DNA of 52,185 nucleotides from Alphaproteobacteria bacterium (GCA_030432315.1 JAUIHM010000011.1:1-52185), one strand, 5' to 3'. Positions 28,570-39,714 are shown, counted from the first letter of the stretch. Program-made: numbers and translations. Notes: generated by a model from the letters alone, not told the origin.

Positions 28570-29136
28570 ATCCCTCCCCCCGACCAGAGGAAGACGACCG
28601 GGAAAGCGCCAGCGGCCGTGGTCCGACATGCAGTCCGTTCAGAGGGGATGTCTGCCGTCCGGGCAGCCCAAACATTCACGACATTCATGTTCAACTCGAG
28701 CCCAATACTGTTATATTTCAAGCACCTGTTTCTGTTTTACCGGCAGGTGGGTGAGCGAACAACATCGGTGGACAAACAGCGTTAACGAACCGCTCGGTCC
28801 GGTTGCAGCGAAAGCTGACCCCGGTCAACCGGTGGAGGAACGGGACAGGAAATCGACAGGTCCTGTGCGAAATACCAGGCAAAATTCCGCCGATCCTCCG
28901 CCCACCCTTGCAGGTCATGGAAAATTCGGGATGGCCGAGGGGGCCGTCAAAATGCCCGCGAACCACGCGCGAAAAGCGACAGAGGCGCGGGGAAACCAGC
29001 GGTCGGCGGGATGCCTCTGACCGGCACGGGCACCTGTCCTGCCGGAGGTGACATCGCGCCCTGCCCGGCGCAGACCGCCGGACCGGCGGCACAGGGCAGA
29101 CCGGGACGGCGGGACGGACCGGCGCGGCGGCGCGGT
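28570..29136. other. 567-base intergenic region between epimerase and upp
   Basis: No convincing gene on either strand. It holds the promoter side of the epimerase gene, with an AT-rich patch around 28700-28740, and the 3' side of the nucleoside operon with its hairpin (29061-29099, listed separately). Frames crossing the region have low-complexity arginine/proline composition. Confidence 0.5.
29061..29099 (-). terminator. Nested hairpin downstream of upp, candidate operon terminator
   Basis: Inner arms CCGCCGG (29075-29081) and CCGGCGG (29083-29089) are enclosed by CTGCCC (29061-29066) and GGGCAG (29094-29099). It begins about 38 bases beyond the upp stop in the direction of transcription. 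No U-tract is seen, so it could instead stabilise the 3' end. Confidence 0.4.
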
Positions 29137-29772
29137 TCATTTGGTTCCGAACATGCGGTCGCCCGCATCACCGAGGCCCGGCAGGATATAGCCCCGGTCA
29201 TTGAGACGTTCGTCGAGCGAGGCGGTGATGACCGGCACGTCCGGGTGCAGGTCCTTCATGCGGGCCACGCCTTCCGGAGCGGCGAGCAGACAGAGAAAGC
29301 GGATGTCAGTGGCGCCGGCCGCCTTGATCAGGTCGATGGCGGCGGCGGAGGAGTTTCCGGTGGCAAGCATCGGATCGACGGCAATGGTCACCCGCTCTTC
29401 CATGTTGGCGGGCAGCTTGCAGTAATACTGCACCGGCTTGAGGGTTTCCTCGTCGCGGTAGAGGCCGACGAAACCGACACGCGCCGCCGGAATCAGGTCG
29501 AGAACCCCGTCAAGCAGGCCGTTTCCGGCGCGCAGGATCGAGATCAGCGCGAGTTTCTTGCCCTCCAGCACCTTGGCTTCCATTTCACACATCGGCGTCC
29601 GGATCGTTTTGGAGATCAGCGGCAGGTCCTTCGAAACCTCGTAGGCCAGCAGCTGGCTGATCTCGCGCAGAAGGCGACGAAATCCGGCCGTCGAGGTTTT
29701 CTCCTCGCGCATGATCGTCAGCTTGTGCTGGACCAGCGGATGGTCGACGACGGTGAGATGGGGTTTGCTCAT
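29137..29772 (-). CDS. upp: Uracil phosphoribosyltransferase
   Basis: 211 residues, the usual length for Upp. The PRPP-binding loop reads [17 protein letters not shown] (around 132-148), [12 protein letters not shown] is the conserved flexible region, and the C-terminal [17 protein letters not shown] is a strong family signature. It converts uracil and PRPP to UMP in the cytoplasm. It is the last gene of the salvage operon; its ATG overlaps the add stop as ATGA. It can reuse uracil released from pyrimidine nucleosides by enzymes encoded upstream. Confidence 0.97.
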   Translation of the reverse strand: MSKPHLTVVDHPLVQHKLTIMREEKTSTAGFRRLLREISQLLAYEVSKDLPLISKTIRTPMCEMEAKVLEGKKLALISILRAGNGLLDGVLDLIPAARVGFVGLYRDEETLKPVQYYCKLPANMEERVTIAVDPMLATGNSSAAAIDLIKAAGATDIRFLCLLAAPEGVARMKDLHPDVPVITASLDERLNDRGYILPGLGDAGDRMFGTK

Positions 29773-30764
29773 GAATCCTCCGGGGCAAGTCTGGCGATAA
29801 CGGCGGCGCGGGTGTCCGGGTCGCAGAAGGCGGCGTCAATGGCCGTGCGGTTGATGGCGGTGAAGTCGGCTGCGGTCCAGCCAAACGTCGCGGCGAGCCG
29901 GGCATATTCGGTCGGCAGGTCGGTGTGGAAATACGGCGGATCGTCGGTGGAGATCGTGACCGCCACACCTGCGTCGCGCAGCCGGCTGACCGGGTGGGAG
30001 GGCCAGTCGGGAAAGACGCCGAGAGCGATGTTCGAGCCGGGGTTGGTTTCCAGCACGATGCCGTCACGGGCGAGACGCCTGACGAGGCCGGGGTCTTCAA
30101 CGGCGCGCACCCCGTGACCTATGCGGCTGACCGGAAGATGGTCGAGGGCGGCGGCGACGCTTTCGGCGCCGCAGATTTCGCCCGCGTGAACGGTGAGTCC
30201 GAGACCGGCTTCGGCGGCGATCGCATAGGCGGGCGCATAGTCCGAGAGATGACCGAACCGCTCCTCGCCGCCCATTCCAAAGCCGGTGACGTACTTTCCG
30301 ACCGTGTCGGCGGTCCGCCGGGCGGCGGTTGTTGCGCGCTCGGGACCGAAATGGCGGATCGCGGTGGGAATGAAGCGGGCGGTGATGCCGTGGGCGGCTT
30401 CGGCGGCTTCCGCACCCTCGGTCATCGCCGCGAGGTAGTCGGCCCAGGCTGCCGCAGACCCGTCGCCGCAGAGGTCCGGGGCGAGGAAAAGCTCGGTATA
30501 AACCACGCCGTCCCCGGCCGATTTTGCCAGCACGGCTTCGACCAGACGGCGGAAATCGTCGGGGGTCTGCAACACCTGGCAGGCGGCTTCGTAGGTGCGC
30601 AGGAAATGGGCGAAATCCTCCCAGAGATAGGCCCCCTGCCCGTCGAAGACCCCGTCGAGGGTGATGCCCTTTTCCGTTGCCAGGGTGCGGATGAAATCGG
30701 GCGGCGCGGCGCCTTCGAGGTGGACGTGCAGTTCGACCTTGGGGATGTCACGCCAGCCGGTCAC
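29769..30764 (-). CDS. add: Adenosine deaminase
   Basis: 331 residues. Zinc-binding and catalytic elements are present: [12 protein letters not shown] at residues 8-19, [10 protein letters not shown] with the catalytic glutamate, RIGHGVRAV, and ISTDDPPYF with the aspartate ligand. It deaminates adenosine or deoxyadenosine to inosine in the cytoplasm. Members of this family sometimes act on adenine instead; the nucleoside context favours adenosine. Its start overlaps the deoB stop and its stop overlaps the upp start, so translation is coupled on both sides. Confidence 0.92.
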   Translation of the reverse strand: MTGWRDIPKVELHVHLEGAAPPDFIRTLATEKGITLDGVFDGQGAYLWEDFAHFLRTYEAACQVLQTPDDFRRLVEAVLAKSAGDGVVYTELFLAPDLCGDGSAAAWADYLAAMTEGAEAAEAAHGITARFIPTAIRHFGPERATTAARRTADTVGKYVTGFGMGGEERFGHLSDYAPAYAIAAEAGLGLTVHAGEICGAESVAAALDHLPVSRIGHGVRAVEDPGLVRRLARDGIVLETNPGSNIALGVFPDWPSHPVSRLRDAGVAVTISTDDPPYFHTDLPTEYARLAATFGWTAADFTAINRTAIDAAFCDPDTRAAVIARLAPEDS

Positions 30765-31969
30765 AGGAAACTCCTTCCGTGTCTGCCGGCGGTGAGGCCG
30801 AGGTGGGCGGCGAGGGTTTCGCCCACATCAGCGAAGCCGACGGTGCCGATGGCGCGGGGTTGAATGCCGGGACCGAAACCCAGCACCGGAACCCGCTCGC
30901 GGGTGTGATCGGTGCCGCGCCAGGTCGGGTCGTTGCCGTGGTCGGCGGTGATGAACACGAGGTCGCCGTCCCGGAGTTTGGCCATCAGACCGGGGATGCG
31001 GCCGTCGATCAGTTCGAGATTGGCCGCATAGCCGGAGACGTCGCGCTGGTGACCGTAGAGGGTGTCGCTGTCGACGAGATTGGTGAAGATGAAGTCGCCC
31101 GATCGGGCCTCATCGAGGGCCTGGAGGGTGCGGTCGAAATTGTCCATGTCGGACTTGCCCTTGGAGGCATCGGTGACGCCCTTGTGGGCGAAGATGTCGG
31201 AGATCTTGCCGATGGCGAAGGTGCGTCCACCCGCCGCCACGACGCGGTCGAGCAGCGTGTTGTCGGGCGGGGTGATGGCGAAGTCGCGCCGGTTGGGGGT
31301 GCGGGTGAAGGTTTCGGAGGTTTCGCCGAGAAACGGGCGGGCGATGACCCGGCCGACGCGCATCGGGTGGACGATTTCCGCGGCGGTTTCACACAGGGCG
31401 TAGAGGCGGTCGAGGCCGAATTTCTCCTCGTGGGCGGCAATCTGCAGCACGCTGTCGACGGAGGTGTAGAAGATCGGTTTGCCGGTGGCGATGTGTTCCT
31501 CTCCATACGCGTGCAGGACCGGCATGCCGGAGGAATGTCTGTTGCAGAGTGTGCCGGGAATATTGCCGCGGGCGATGATCGGGCCGGTGACCTCGGCCGG
31601 GATCGACGGATCGCCGTCGGGGAAGTAGTGCCAGTTCCAGGGCACCGGAAGTCCGGCAAGTTCCCAATGGCCGGAGGGCGTATCCTTGCCGATGGAGACC
31701 TCGGTGGCGGCGCCGTGAATGCCGGTGGGGACCTCGTCGAAGCCGGGCAGATCGAACGACGGATCGGCGGCGCGGATCGCGGCACCGAGGCCGATGGCGC
31801 CCATGTTGGGAACCTGGAGCGGACCGGAGCGGTTCTGCTCCGCCCTGCCCGCGGCACAGGCCTGGATGATGTGGCCGAAGGTGTTCGAGCCTTCGTCGCC
31901 GAAAGCTGCGGCGTCGGGCGCGCCGCCACAGCCGGCGCTGTCAATGACGATGAGAATCGCGCGGGGCAT
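30761..31969 (-). CDS. deoB: Phosphopentomutase
   Basis: 402 residues, normal for DeoB. The N-terminus RAILIVIDSAGCGGAPDAAAFGDEGSNTFGHI has the metal aspartate and typical pattern; KDTPSGHWELAG carries the catalytic threonine; FITADHGNDPTWRGTDHTRE carries the second metal site. It interconverts ribose-1-phosphate and ribose-5-phosphate, including the deoxy forms, so nucleoside sugars can enter central metabolism. It lies between deoA and add with overlapping start and stop codons. Confidence 0.97.
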   Translation of the reverse strand: MPRAILIVIDSAGCGGAPDAAAFGDEGSNTFGHIIQACAAGRAEQNRSGPLQVPNMGAIGLGAAIRAADPSFDLPGFDEVPTGIHGAATEVSIGKDTPSGHWELAGLPVPWNWHYFPDGDPSIPAEVTGPIIARGNIPGTLCNRHSSGMPVLHAYGEEHIATGKPIFYTSVDSVLQIAAHEEKFGLDRLYALCETAAEIVHPMRVGRVIARPFLGETSETFTRTPNRRDFAITPPDNTLLDRVVAAGGRTFAIGKISDIFAHKGVTDASKGKSDMDNFDRTLQALDEARSGDFIFTNLVDSDTLYGHQRDVSGYAANLELIDGRIPGLMAKLRDGDLVFITADHGNDPTWRGTDHTRERVPVLGFGPGIQPRAIGTVGFADVGETLAAHLGLTAGRHGRSFL

Positions 31970-33276
31970 CAGGACACGGTTTCCACGATCAGGGGATGTT
32001 CGGGTTCGGGACGGTCGGAGAAGGTATAGGCGGCGCGGATGCGCGCTTCCGCCGCGTGGGCAGCTTCGGTAGTGGCCGCGTGAACCAGTGCCAGAGGCGT
32101 GTCGGGTTCGACCATCAGGCCGAGGCCGGTGGTGTGTTCGAGTCCGACGGCATAGTCGATGGCATCGGAAGCACGCCGCCGGCCGCCGCCAAGCTCCACC
32201 ACGGCGAACCCGAGACCCCGGGTGTCGATGCCGGTGACGAATCCGACGGTGTTGGCGGTCACTTCATGGACGATCGGTGCGCGGGGCAGATAGCTGTCCG
32301 ACCGGTCCATGAAATCGGCGGGACCGCCGAGTGCTGCGACCATTCGGCCGAACACCTCGGCCGCACTGCCGGTATGGAAGGCGTCACGCATCCTGGTCGC
32401 GCCTTCGGCAACCCCGGACGCAAGACCGCACTGCGCGAGCAGTTCCGCGCCGAGCGCCACGGTCACGTCCCAGAGGCGGCCGTCAACGGCGTCGCCACGC
32501 AGGAACCTGACCGCGTTGGTCATCTCCAGCGCGTTTCCGGCGGAGGTGGCGAGCGGTTCGTTCATGTCGGTGATCAGGGCGCGGGTGGCGCAGCCCGCCC
32601 CGTTGGCAACGTCGACCAGGGCACGGGCGAGGCCGCGCGCATCATCCAGCGACGACATGAAGGCGCCGGTGCCGCATTTCACGTCGAGGATCAGGCCGCC
32701 CAGCCCGGCGGCGAGTTTCTTCGACAGGATCGAGGCGGTAATCAGATCGATGCTCTCGACCGTCGCGGTGACGTCGCGGATGCCATAGAAACGTTTGTCG
32801 GCAGGCGCGATGTCGGGGGTCTGGCCGATGATGGCGCAGCCGACATCCGCCACGACCCGGCGCAGGGTTTCGGCGTCGGGCTGGGTGGTGTAGCCGGGGA
32901 TCGCGTCGAACTTGTCGAGCGTACCGCCGGTGTGGCCAAGCCCGCGCCCGGAGATCATCGGCACGTAGGCACCACAGGCAGCGAGCGCCGGCGCCAGCAT
33001 CAGGCTCACATTGTCGCCAACGCCACCGGTGGAATGTTTGTCGACAACCGGCCCGGGAAGATCCCAGTCGAGCACCGTGCCGCTGTCGCGCATCGCCAGC
33101 GTCAGGGCCACCCGTTCATCGGTGTTCATGCCCTGGAAGTAGACCGCCATGGCAAAAGCGGCGACCTGGCCTTCGGAAACACTTTCTTCGGTCAGGCCCT
33201 CGACCATGAAACGGATCTGTTCGGCGTCGAGGGTGCCGCCGTCGCGTTTTGCGGCGATGATTTCCTGTGGCAGCAT
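31969..33276 (-). CDS. deoA: Thymidine phosphorylase
   Basis: 435 residues of the DeoA/Pdp family. The phosphate and nucleoside site VDKHSTGGVGDNVSLMLAP (near 83-101) is complete, and the N-terminal ALTLAMRDSGTVLDW and MISGRGLGHTGGTLDKF stretches are typical. It splits thymidine or deoxyuridine with phosphate into the base and deoxyribose-1-phosphate, which DeoB then processes. The cdd stop and deoA start share TGATG, and the deoA stop and deoB start do the same. Confidence 0.96.
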   Translation of the reverse strand: MLPQEIIAAKRDGGTLDAEQIRFMVEGLTEESVSEGQVAAFAMAVYFQGMNTDERVALTLAMRDSGTVLDWDLPGPVVDKHSTGGVGDNVSLMLAPALAACGAYVPMISGRGLGHTGGTLDKFDAIPGYTTQPDAETLRRVVADVGCAIIGQTPDIAPADKRFYGIRDVTATVESIDLITASILSKKLAAGLGGLILDVKCGTGAFMSSLDDARGLARALVDVANGAGCATRALITDMNEPLATSAGNALEMTNAVRFLRGDAVDGRLWDVTVALGAELLAQCGLASGVAEGATRMRDAFHTGSAAEVFGRMVAALGGPADFMDRSDSYLPRAPIVHEVTANTVGFVTGIDTRGLGFAVVELGGGRRRASDAIDYAVGLEHTTGLGLMVEPDTPLALVHAATTEAAHAAEARIRAAYTFSDRPEPEHPLIVETVS

Positions 33277-33686
33277 CAGACACCGCCACCCGGCGTGGCG
33301 CGGGTCATGTGGTCGGTGGAGAAACTGCCGGGGAGCAGTTCGGCCATGGTCGTGCGCGCCTTTTCTCCCTCGAGCCCGGCCATGACGATGATGGTGCCGG
33401 GCGAAGAAAACTCCGCCAGCTTCTGGCGGCAGCCGCCACAGGGGGATACCGGCAGGTCGCTGTCGGCGATCACCCAGATCTCGGCAATCTCGCGCTCTCC
33501 GGCGAGGGCCATGGCGGCGATGGCGCCGGCCTCGGCGCAGGTGCCTTCGGGATAGGCGACGTTCTCGACGTTGCAGCCGGAGAAAACCCTGCCGCTGCCG
33601 GTCCTCAGGGCGGCGCCGACCTGAAAGCCCGAATAGGGCGCATAGGCATTGCGGCGGGCGGCGGCGGCCGCATCGAACAGGCTCAT
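33276..33686 (-). CDS. cdd: Cytidine deaminase
   Basis: 136 residues from MSLFDAAAAARRNAYAPYS, with AGGAGGGAG ahead of the ATG at 33686; an upstream in-frame start is poorly supported. Zinc ligands and the catalytic glutamate are in GTCAEAGA and SPCGGCRQ, and NVENVAYPEG contacts the ribose. It is the small homotetrameric type. It converts cytidine and deoxycytidine to uridine and deoxyuridine. As the first gene of the operon it supplies substrate to DeoA and, through uracil, to Upp. Confidence 0.95.
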   Translation of the reverse strand: MSLFDAAAAARRNAYAPYSGFQVGAALRTGSGRVFSGCNVENVAYPEGTCAEAGAIAAMALAGEREIAEIWVIADSDLPVSPCGGCRQKLAEFSSPGTIIVMAGLEGEKARTTMAELLPGSFSTDHMTRATPGGGV

Positions 33687-33944
33687 CGGTATCTCCCTCC
33701 TGCGTCTGCGCAACTATGCTCGCGCGGCCCCGCCAAAGGCAAGTGGGATCAGGGAAGCCGGTGGTGCAGTCTCACCGGTCAAGGTGACCGCCGCGTGACC
33801 GGACCAGGTTGCCGGCCGCCGACGGGCGTCGTGTCGGTTCGGGGCGAACTCAGGGATTGCCAGCGATACCGTCACAACGCATAACCGGCGGCAGCCGGCG
33901 TCGGATCCCGGTGTCGGATCCTGGCGGAACCGCGCCCGGTCCGG

Positions 33945-35406
<1,462 letters not shown>

Positions 35407-35417
<11 letters not shown>

Positions 35418-36975
35418 TGCGTTTTCCTTTGGCAAATCTCACTGCGGCGTCGATCTCGCGGATGCACTCCCTCACCTTGGGTGTGATGTCGGAGTCGGCC
35501 GGGTTGTGGCTGGCGATGTTGACCTGTCGCGCGATCGTCTGAAGCCTGGCCGCGCCGATCGCACCACCGACGGAAATCAGAATGTGCGACGCACTGCCGA
35601 TCGAAGCAAGATCGAGCGGATCGAGGCCATTCGAAAGGTTCTGGCCGGAGGATTCAAGATCGGTCACGACCTTCTCCAGCAACTCATCCATCATTTCCGG
35701 CCCGATCGCTTCTGCAAGCGCATCATAGACAACCAGATCTATCTCCGCCTCATCACTTCCGGTTTCCGGCTCGGGCGCAGTGGCGGGTTTTGGCGACGCG
35801 GCGGCGTCCTTCCGCAGCCACGGCACGAGCGACACAAGACCGTTGCCGAGAACCTCGATGCTGATGATCGGTTTGGAAATCAGGCCGTTTGCCCCGGCTT
35901 CGGCGATCTTGTCCCTGTGCTCACGCAGGGCATAGGCCGTCAGGGCGACGATGGGAACCGACCGGCGCGCGTCGCTCCTCGCACGAATGCGCCGGATTAC
36001 GTCGAGACCGGACAGCCGCGGCATTTCGATATCAACGATCACCAGATCGAAGGTTCCCGTTTCGAACTTCTCCAGTGCCTCGACCCCGTCGGAACAGATT
36101 TCGCAGGTGATACCGAGCGCACGCAGCATCTGGCTCGCCACCATCTGATTGGTTGGATTGTCTTCCGCCAGCAGCACATGCAGACCGGCGAGGCCATGGG
36201 TGTCTTCAGCGGCCTGCGCCTTGCCGGCAGGAGTTGATGGTACGGCGGTCACTGCCGCCTCGCGCGGCTCGTAGAGATTGCGCTCGACCGGGAAGCGCAC
36301 CGTGATGTCGGCGCCGCCTTCGGGCCTGTTGCGCAGCGCAAAGGTACCGCCGTGGCTTTCGGTCAAGTTTCGGACAATGTGCAGACCGATGCCATGTATC
36401 GCCGTTTCCAGCCCGAGGTCATTGCAGCTCGACTGCATCACCTGATCGGCGACGGCCTGGGGAATGCCGGGGCCGGTATCGGTGACACGGATCTCGACGC
36501 CGCCGGCGTCGTGACAGGTAACGGTCATCCGCACCGTTCCGGACGCGGTATGCTTGATGGCATTCGACAGCAGATTGCCGACGAGGCGGACCATCATGAT
36601 ATGGGTCAGGTCGAGGCCGGCGGGCAGATTGCGGCCGCAGTCAATCTCAAAGCCGATGCCCTTGGCCTGGGCTTCGCCGCGCCAGCGGCGGTCCACATAG
36701 GGAATGAACCGGCTGAAGTCGAGCCGGTCGGTGCGGACATCCTCGCCGCCAAGCCTGATGCTGATCAGCCCCGCCAGCGAATGGCAGGCATTTGCGATCC
36801 GGTCGAACTGTTCGCGCGCCTCGGACGGCAGCGTCTCACGGTCCACCGTCGCCACCCCGCCGATCACGCCCTGAAGTGCGCCACGGATGTCGTGGGCCAG
36901 CATTGCCGCTTCGATTCCTTCAGTCAGATCCTCTCCCGCGCGAAGGTGATCCGGTACGATAGGCGAATTGTACAC
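35407..36975 (-). CDS. Soluble hybrid kinase: HisKA-HATPase-receiver-HPt
   Basis: 522 residues from a GTG at 36975. No membrane segment or sensor domain. Phosphoacceptor-type His28 lies in MLAHDIRGAL. The ATPase domain is intact: N-box NLLSNAIKH (134-142), G1 DTGPGIP (167-172) and G2 GIGLHIV (195-201). A receiver follows with AEDNPTNQ, D315 in IVDIEMPR and K368 in ISKP. A C-terminal HPt-like segment has His463 in SASHILISVGGAIGAARL. It could pass phosphate from its own or a partner's histidine to D315, H463 and then D60 of the LuxO-like regulator, whose gene overlaps its 3' end. This puts the LuxU function inside one multidomain protein. Confidence 0.85.
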
Positions 36976-37323
36976 TGTTGCCGCTTTCTATGCCGTCATG
37001 TCCCGTCAAACGCCCCAGTCTCAGATTTGTAAAACCCAAGGTTGAGCAAACTTCCTAGCACTCAACACTCAATATACCGATTTTAGCGTAATGGTAAAAT
37101 CCTTTCCAGAATGCAAACATTCTTGTGAGCGGGAAACCGCAAAGCGATGAATCGAAAATGGACCCGACTGCAGAGTTCCGGGTAGATTTTGTCGGGGAAG
37201 CAGGGTTCCTGGCTGAAGCGATTCGCGGCCGATGAAACGGCCTGCAAATCGTAACCTGTATTTTCAGAATTTTCCACCTGGTCGGGCACTGTCGCCTGAA
37301 CCGAAACGACCAGGGCCTGCGCC
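36976..37323. other. 348-base gap inside the phosphorelay gene cluster
   Basis: Unusually long for this otherwise tight cluster, and AT-richer than its flanks around 37020-37110. A short perfect hairpin AGAATG-CAAA-CATTCT lies at 37108-37123. It may hold a second promoter for the hybrid kinase and regulator, a 3' end for the sensor kinase message, or a small RNA. I looked for the -24/-12 GG/GC pattern of sigma-54 promoters on both strands and found none. No gene supported. Confidence 0.4.
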
Positions 37324-38952
37324 TCAGGACGCAAGCCGACCGAGAATGCTGGACCGAAGCCGCCCCATGTCATTGGGCGTTTCGACAATGTCGTCGAAAT
37401 CCTCCGGGCGACTGGTATTTCCCAGAGACACAAACAGGGCGTTCGAATACTGCTTTCGCAGCGACTGCATCAGCGGATCGCCACCGACGCTCGTGCTGTC
37501 GACCAGAACCACGTCGACATCCTTGCCCGAATCGTCGCCGGCAAACACCACGCGGTCCGACCGAAGCGCCGCGCGGTAGATCGCCGCGAGCGCCGCAGAC
37601 CGGGTTTCAAGATGCACGGTGATGCTTTCGTCGCGCACCGTTTCCGCCGGAATCGAGACGCGGATGATCCGGTGCCCGGTTTCTTCGTCCACCAGCGTCA
37701 GGACGCCGCTGCAGGCCGAAATCAGGCCGCGGACAATCAGCGGGCGCAGCGAGTCCGAGGACACCTGGTCGGCGCCGTGCTCGCTCATGCCCATGAGCAG
37801 ATCGAGTTTCCAGTCGATCGCCGGACCGTCAACGTCGAACCCGATGTCACAGATCAGGTTCAGCCCGTCATGTTTCAGGGCCACTTCGATGGCGTCCGGC
37901 CCCGAGGCGTCGAGGACATACTCGCAGAGATGGACCACGATCTGCTGCAGCCGGTCCCGATCGCCCACCACCCGGCCGGGAGTGCCCGGCTCGATCCGCA
38001 TGGAAAAGCCTGACAGGCCGCTGTTGGTCAGGGCGGAGCGGATGTTTGCGGCCATCTGCGTCAGCGAGAACGGCTCGGGCCGCAGCCGGAACCGGCCGTC
38101 CTGCATTTCACCGTAATCGAGAAGGCCGGCCAGCATCTGAAGAACCGACTGGCCACAGGCCTTGGCCTGATCGACCAGCTTTTTCTGCGAAAATTCGAGG
38201 CTGCTCTGCTCCAGCAGCGCCAGTGGACCGAGGATCCCGTTCAGCGGATTGCGCAGTTCGTGGCTCATCATCGACAGGAACCGGGACTTCGCTTCGCTCG
38301 ACCGCTTGGCCTCTTCCGCCACCAGCCGGTTGACGTTGGCAATGTCGCGCTGACGGCGGTACTCGCGCAGGATCATGTACAGTGAAAGTATGCTCAGCAG
38401 AACCGCGGCAAGGCTGATGAAACCGGTGGTCATCGAACTGGTCTGAATCCGGTTGCGCACCTGGGCGCTGGCTGCAGTATCGGCGCGCACAACCCTTAGC
38501 GTATAGAGCCGCAGTTCCTTCTGAAATTCCTTCAGATCGTTCAGAATCGTCTCGATGGTTTCGGTATCGTCGGGCGCCAGATTGATCAGGATCGGGTCGA
38601 TCTCCTTGAGATACGAGCCGATGGCCTCAAGCGATCCGTGGCCCTCGTCGTACTTGCGCATCTGCTCGCCGACGCGGCCGGTTCCCATCATGAACACCCG
38701 GCTCCAGAGAATCTCGAACCGGTGCTGCGCACCTTCCAGCGCCTCCGGCGTCTGTTCGAGGCTCAGGGTCGAGACGCTCAGCTGAAAGCGGAGCAGTTCG
38801 ACCTCCATCTGGGTGGCCGACCAGAGCAGGTTGTCCTGGCTGATGATGCGCAGATTGTCGACATCCCGACGAATGGCGAAGAATCCAATCCCCGCGAAGC
38901 CCGCCATTGCAAGCAGGACCGCCAGACCGACATACTTGGGAATTGGACGCAT
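37324..38952 (-). CDS. Membrane histidine kinase with degenerate ATPase domain and receiver-like tail
   Basis: 542 residues. Membrane helix 1 is about residues 8-28 and helix 2 about 175-195 (MTTGFISLAAVLLSILSLYMI), enclosing a helical periplasmic sensor domain of some 145 residues. The HisKA motif is intact with H231 in MMSHELRNPLNG. The expected ATPase domain is eroded: in place of an N-box there is HLCEYVLDA, and no G1 or G2 glycine motif is found (DIGFDVDGPAID only). The C-terminus (VDVVLVDSTS ... ETPND) resembles a receiver that has lost the conserved lysine. It may act as a sensor or phosphotransfer platform phosphorylated by the neighbouring hybrid kinase, or as a phosphatase. Its start follows the SUOX-fold gene by four bases. 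Confidence 0.8.
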   Translation of the reverse strand: MRPIPKYVGLAVLLAMAGFAGIGFFAIRRDVDNLRIISQDNLLWSATQMEVELLRFQLSVSTLSLEQTPEALEGAQHRFEILWSRVFMMGTGRVGEQMRKYDEGHGSLEAIGSYLKEIDPILINLAPDDTETIETILNDLKEFQKELRLYTLRVVRADTAASAQVRNRIQTSSMTTGFISLAAVLLSILSLYMILREYRRQRDIANVNRLVAEEAKRSSEAKSRFLSMMSHELRNPLNGILGPLALLEQSSLEFSQKKLVDQAKACGQSVLQMLAGLLDYGEMQDGRFRLRPEPFSLTQMAANIRSALTNSGLSGFSMRIEPGTPGRVVGDRDRLQQIVVHLCEYVLDASGPDAIEVALKHDGLNLICDIGFDVDGPAIDWKLDLLMGMSEHGADQVSSDSLRPLIVRGLISACSGVLTLVDEETGHRIIRVSIPAETVRDESITVHLETRSAALAAIYRAALRSDRVVFAGDDSGKDVDVVLVDSTSVGGDPLMQSLRKQYSNALFVSLGNTSRPEDFDDIVETPNDMGRLRSSILGRLAS

Positions 38953-38956
38953 TTTG

Positions 38957-39472
38957 TCAGAGGGACTCTATTCTGACGACCTGCCAGATCAGACGGGTGT
39001 TGTAGACCGGGTCATGCAGTTCCGAATGATCGGATATCGGGTACATCAGCCAGAGCGGTCCCTTGTCGCGCCGTGACAGAGGCTGTCCGTCGGCCTCAAG
39101 CGCAAGAATGACGTTGTATTTGCGAAAGTCGCTTGTAGGCACGTCGACATAGTAGTCGTTTGCGGCGGTAAAGCGGATGGTTTCCGCATCCCCCAGGGCG
39201 AGGTGTTCGAGGACATCGCGCACCAGAGGCCCGCGATAGGTTACCAACCCGTCCGTAAACTCGTTCTCGGTCGTGATGCTGACCAGCGGCAGGGCCTCCA
39301 GCTGTTCCAGCGTGAATTCAAGGTCGGCACCTCCGTCCGCGCCACGGCTGAGGGTCAGCGCCGCTTCCGCACCGACCGGCCCCGACACCGCGAACAGCGT
39401 ACATATTGTCAGACACCAGGCAACAATCGCCCGCCGAACTACACCTTGGGTTGATCTGTCCACAGAAACCAT
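38957..39472 (-). CDS. Exported SUOX-fold (oxidoreductase molybdopterin-binding domain) small protein
   Basis: 171 residues with AGGTGAGG before the ATG. Residues 1-35 form a signal peptide (AIVAWCLTICTLFAVSGPVGAEA). The mature ~135 residues match the small form of the sulfite-oxidase-type molybdopterin-binding domain: TYRGPLVRDVLEHL, TAANDYYVDVPTSDF, VILALEADGQPLSRRDKGPLWLMYP pattern elements and a C-terminal WQVVRIE. The mature part contains no cysteine, whereas enzymes of this fold bind molybdenum through one. It therefore probably does not bind active cofactor as usual and may be a ligand-binding periplasmic partner of the sensor kinase encoded four bases downstream. It is the first gene of the phosphorelay operon. 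Confidence 0.8.
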   Translation of the reverse strand: MVSVDRSTQGVVRRAIVAWCLTICTLFAVSGPVGAEAALTLSRGADGGADLEFTLEQLEALPLVSITTENEFTDGLVTYRGPLVRDVLEHLALGDAETIRFTAANDYYVDVPTSDFRKYNVILALEADGQPLSRRDKGPLWLMYPISDHSELHDPVYNTRLIWQVVRIESL

Positions 39473-39714
39473 TCCTCACCTGTTACCGTACCGGATTTTC
39501 CACCGTCGGCGGCCCAATCCGGAAAAGACGATCCATAAATAGTAAGCGAAGTTGAATTAACTGTGAATAGCCAATCGCGATGAGAGTTTATCGGAAGAAT
39601 CTGACACAGAACAGGAGGGATTGCATTTCGCAACGCAAATAATCGCAAAACGCAAAGCCCCAAAACGCCGTTTTCGCACCGGTCTGCATTGCTCCCCTGA
39701 CGGTTTCCTCGCCC

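Noticed and set aside
36976..39714. Sigma-54 (-24/-12) promoter for the LuxO-like operon
   Set aside because: I scanned the spacers at 36976-37323 and 39473-39714 on both strands. A TGGC at the -24 position was seen once but without GC at -12, so no site is claimed.
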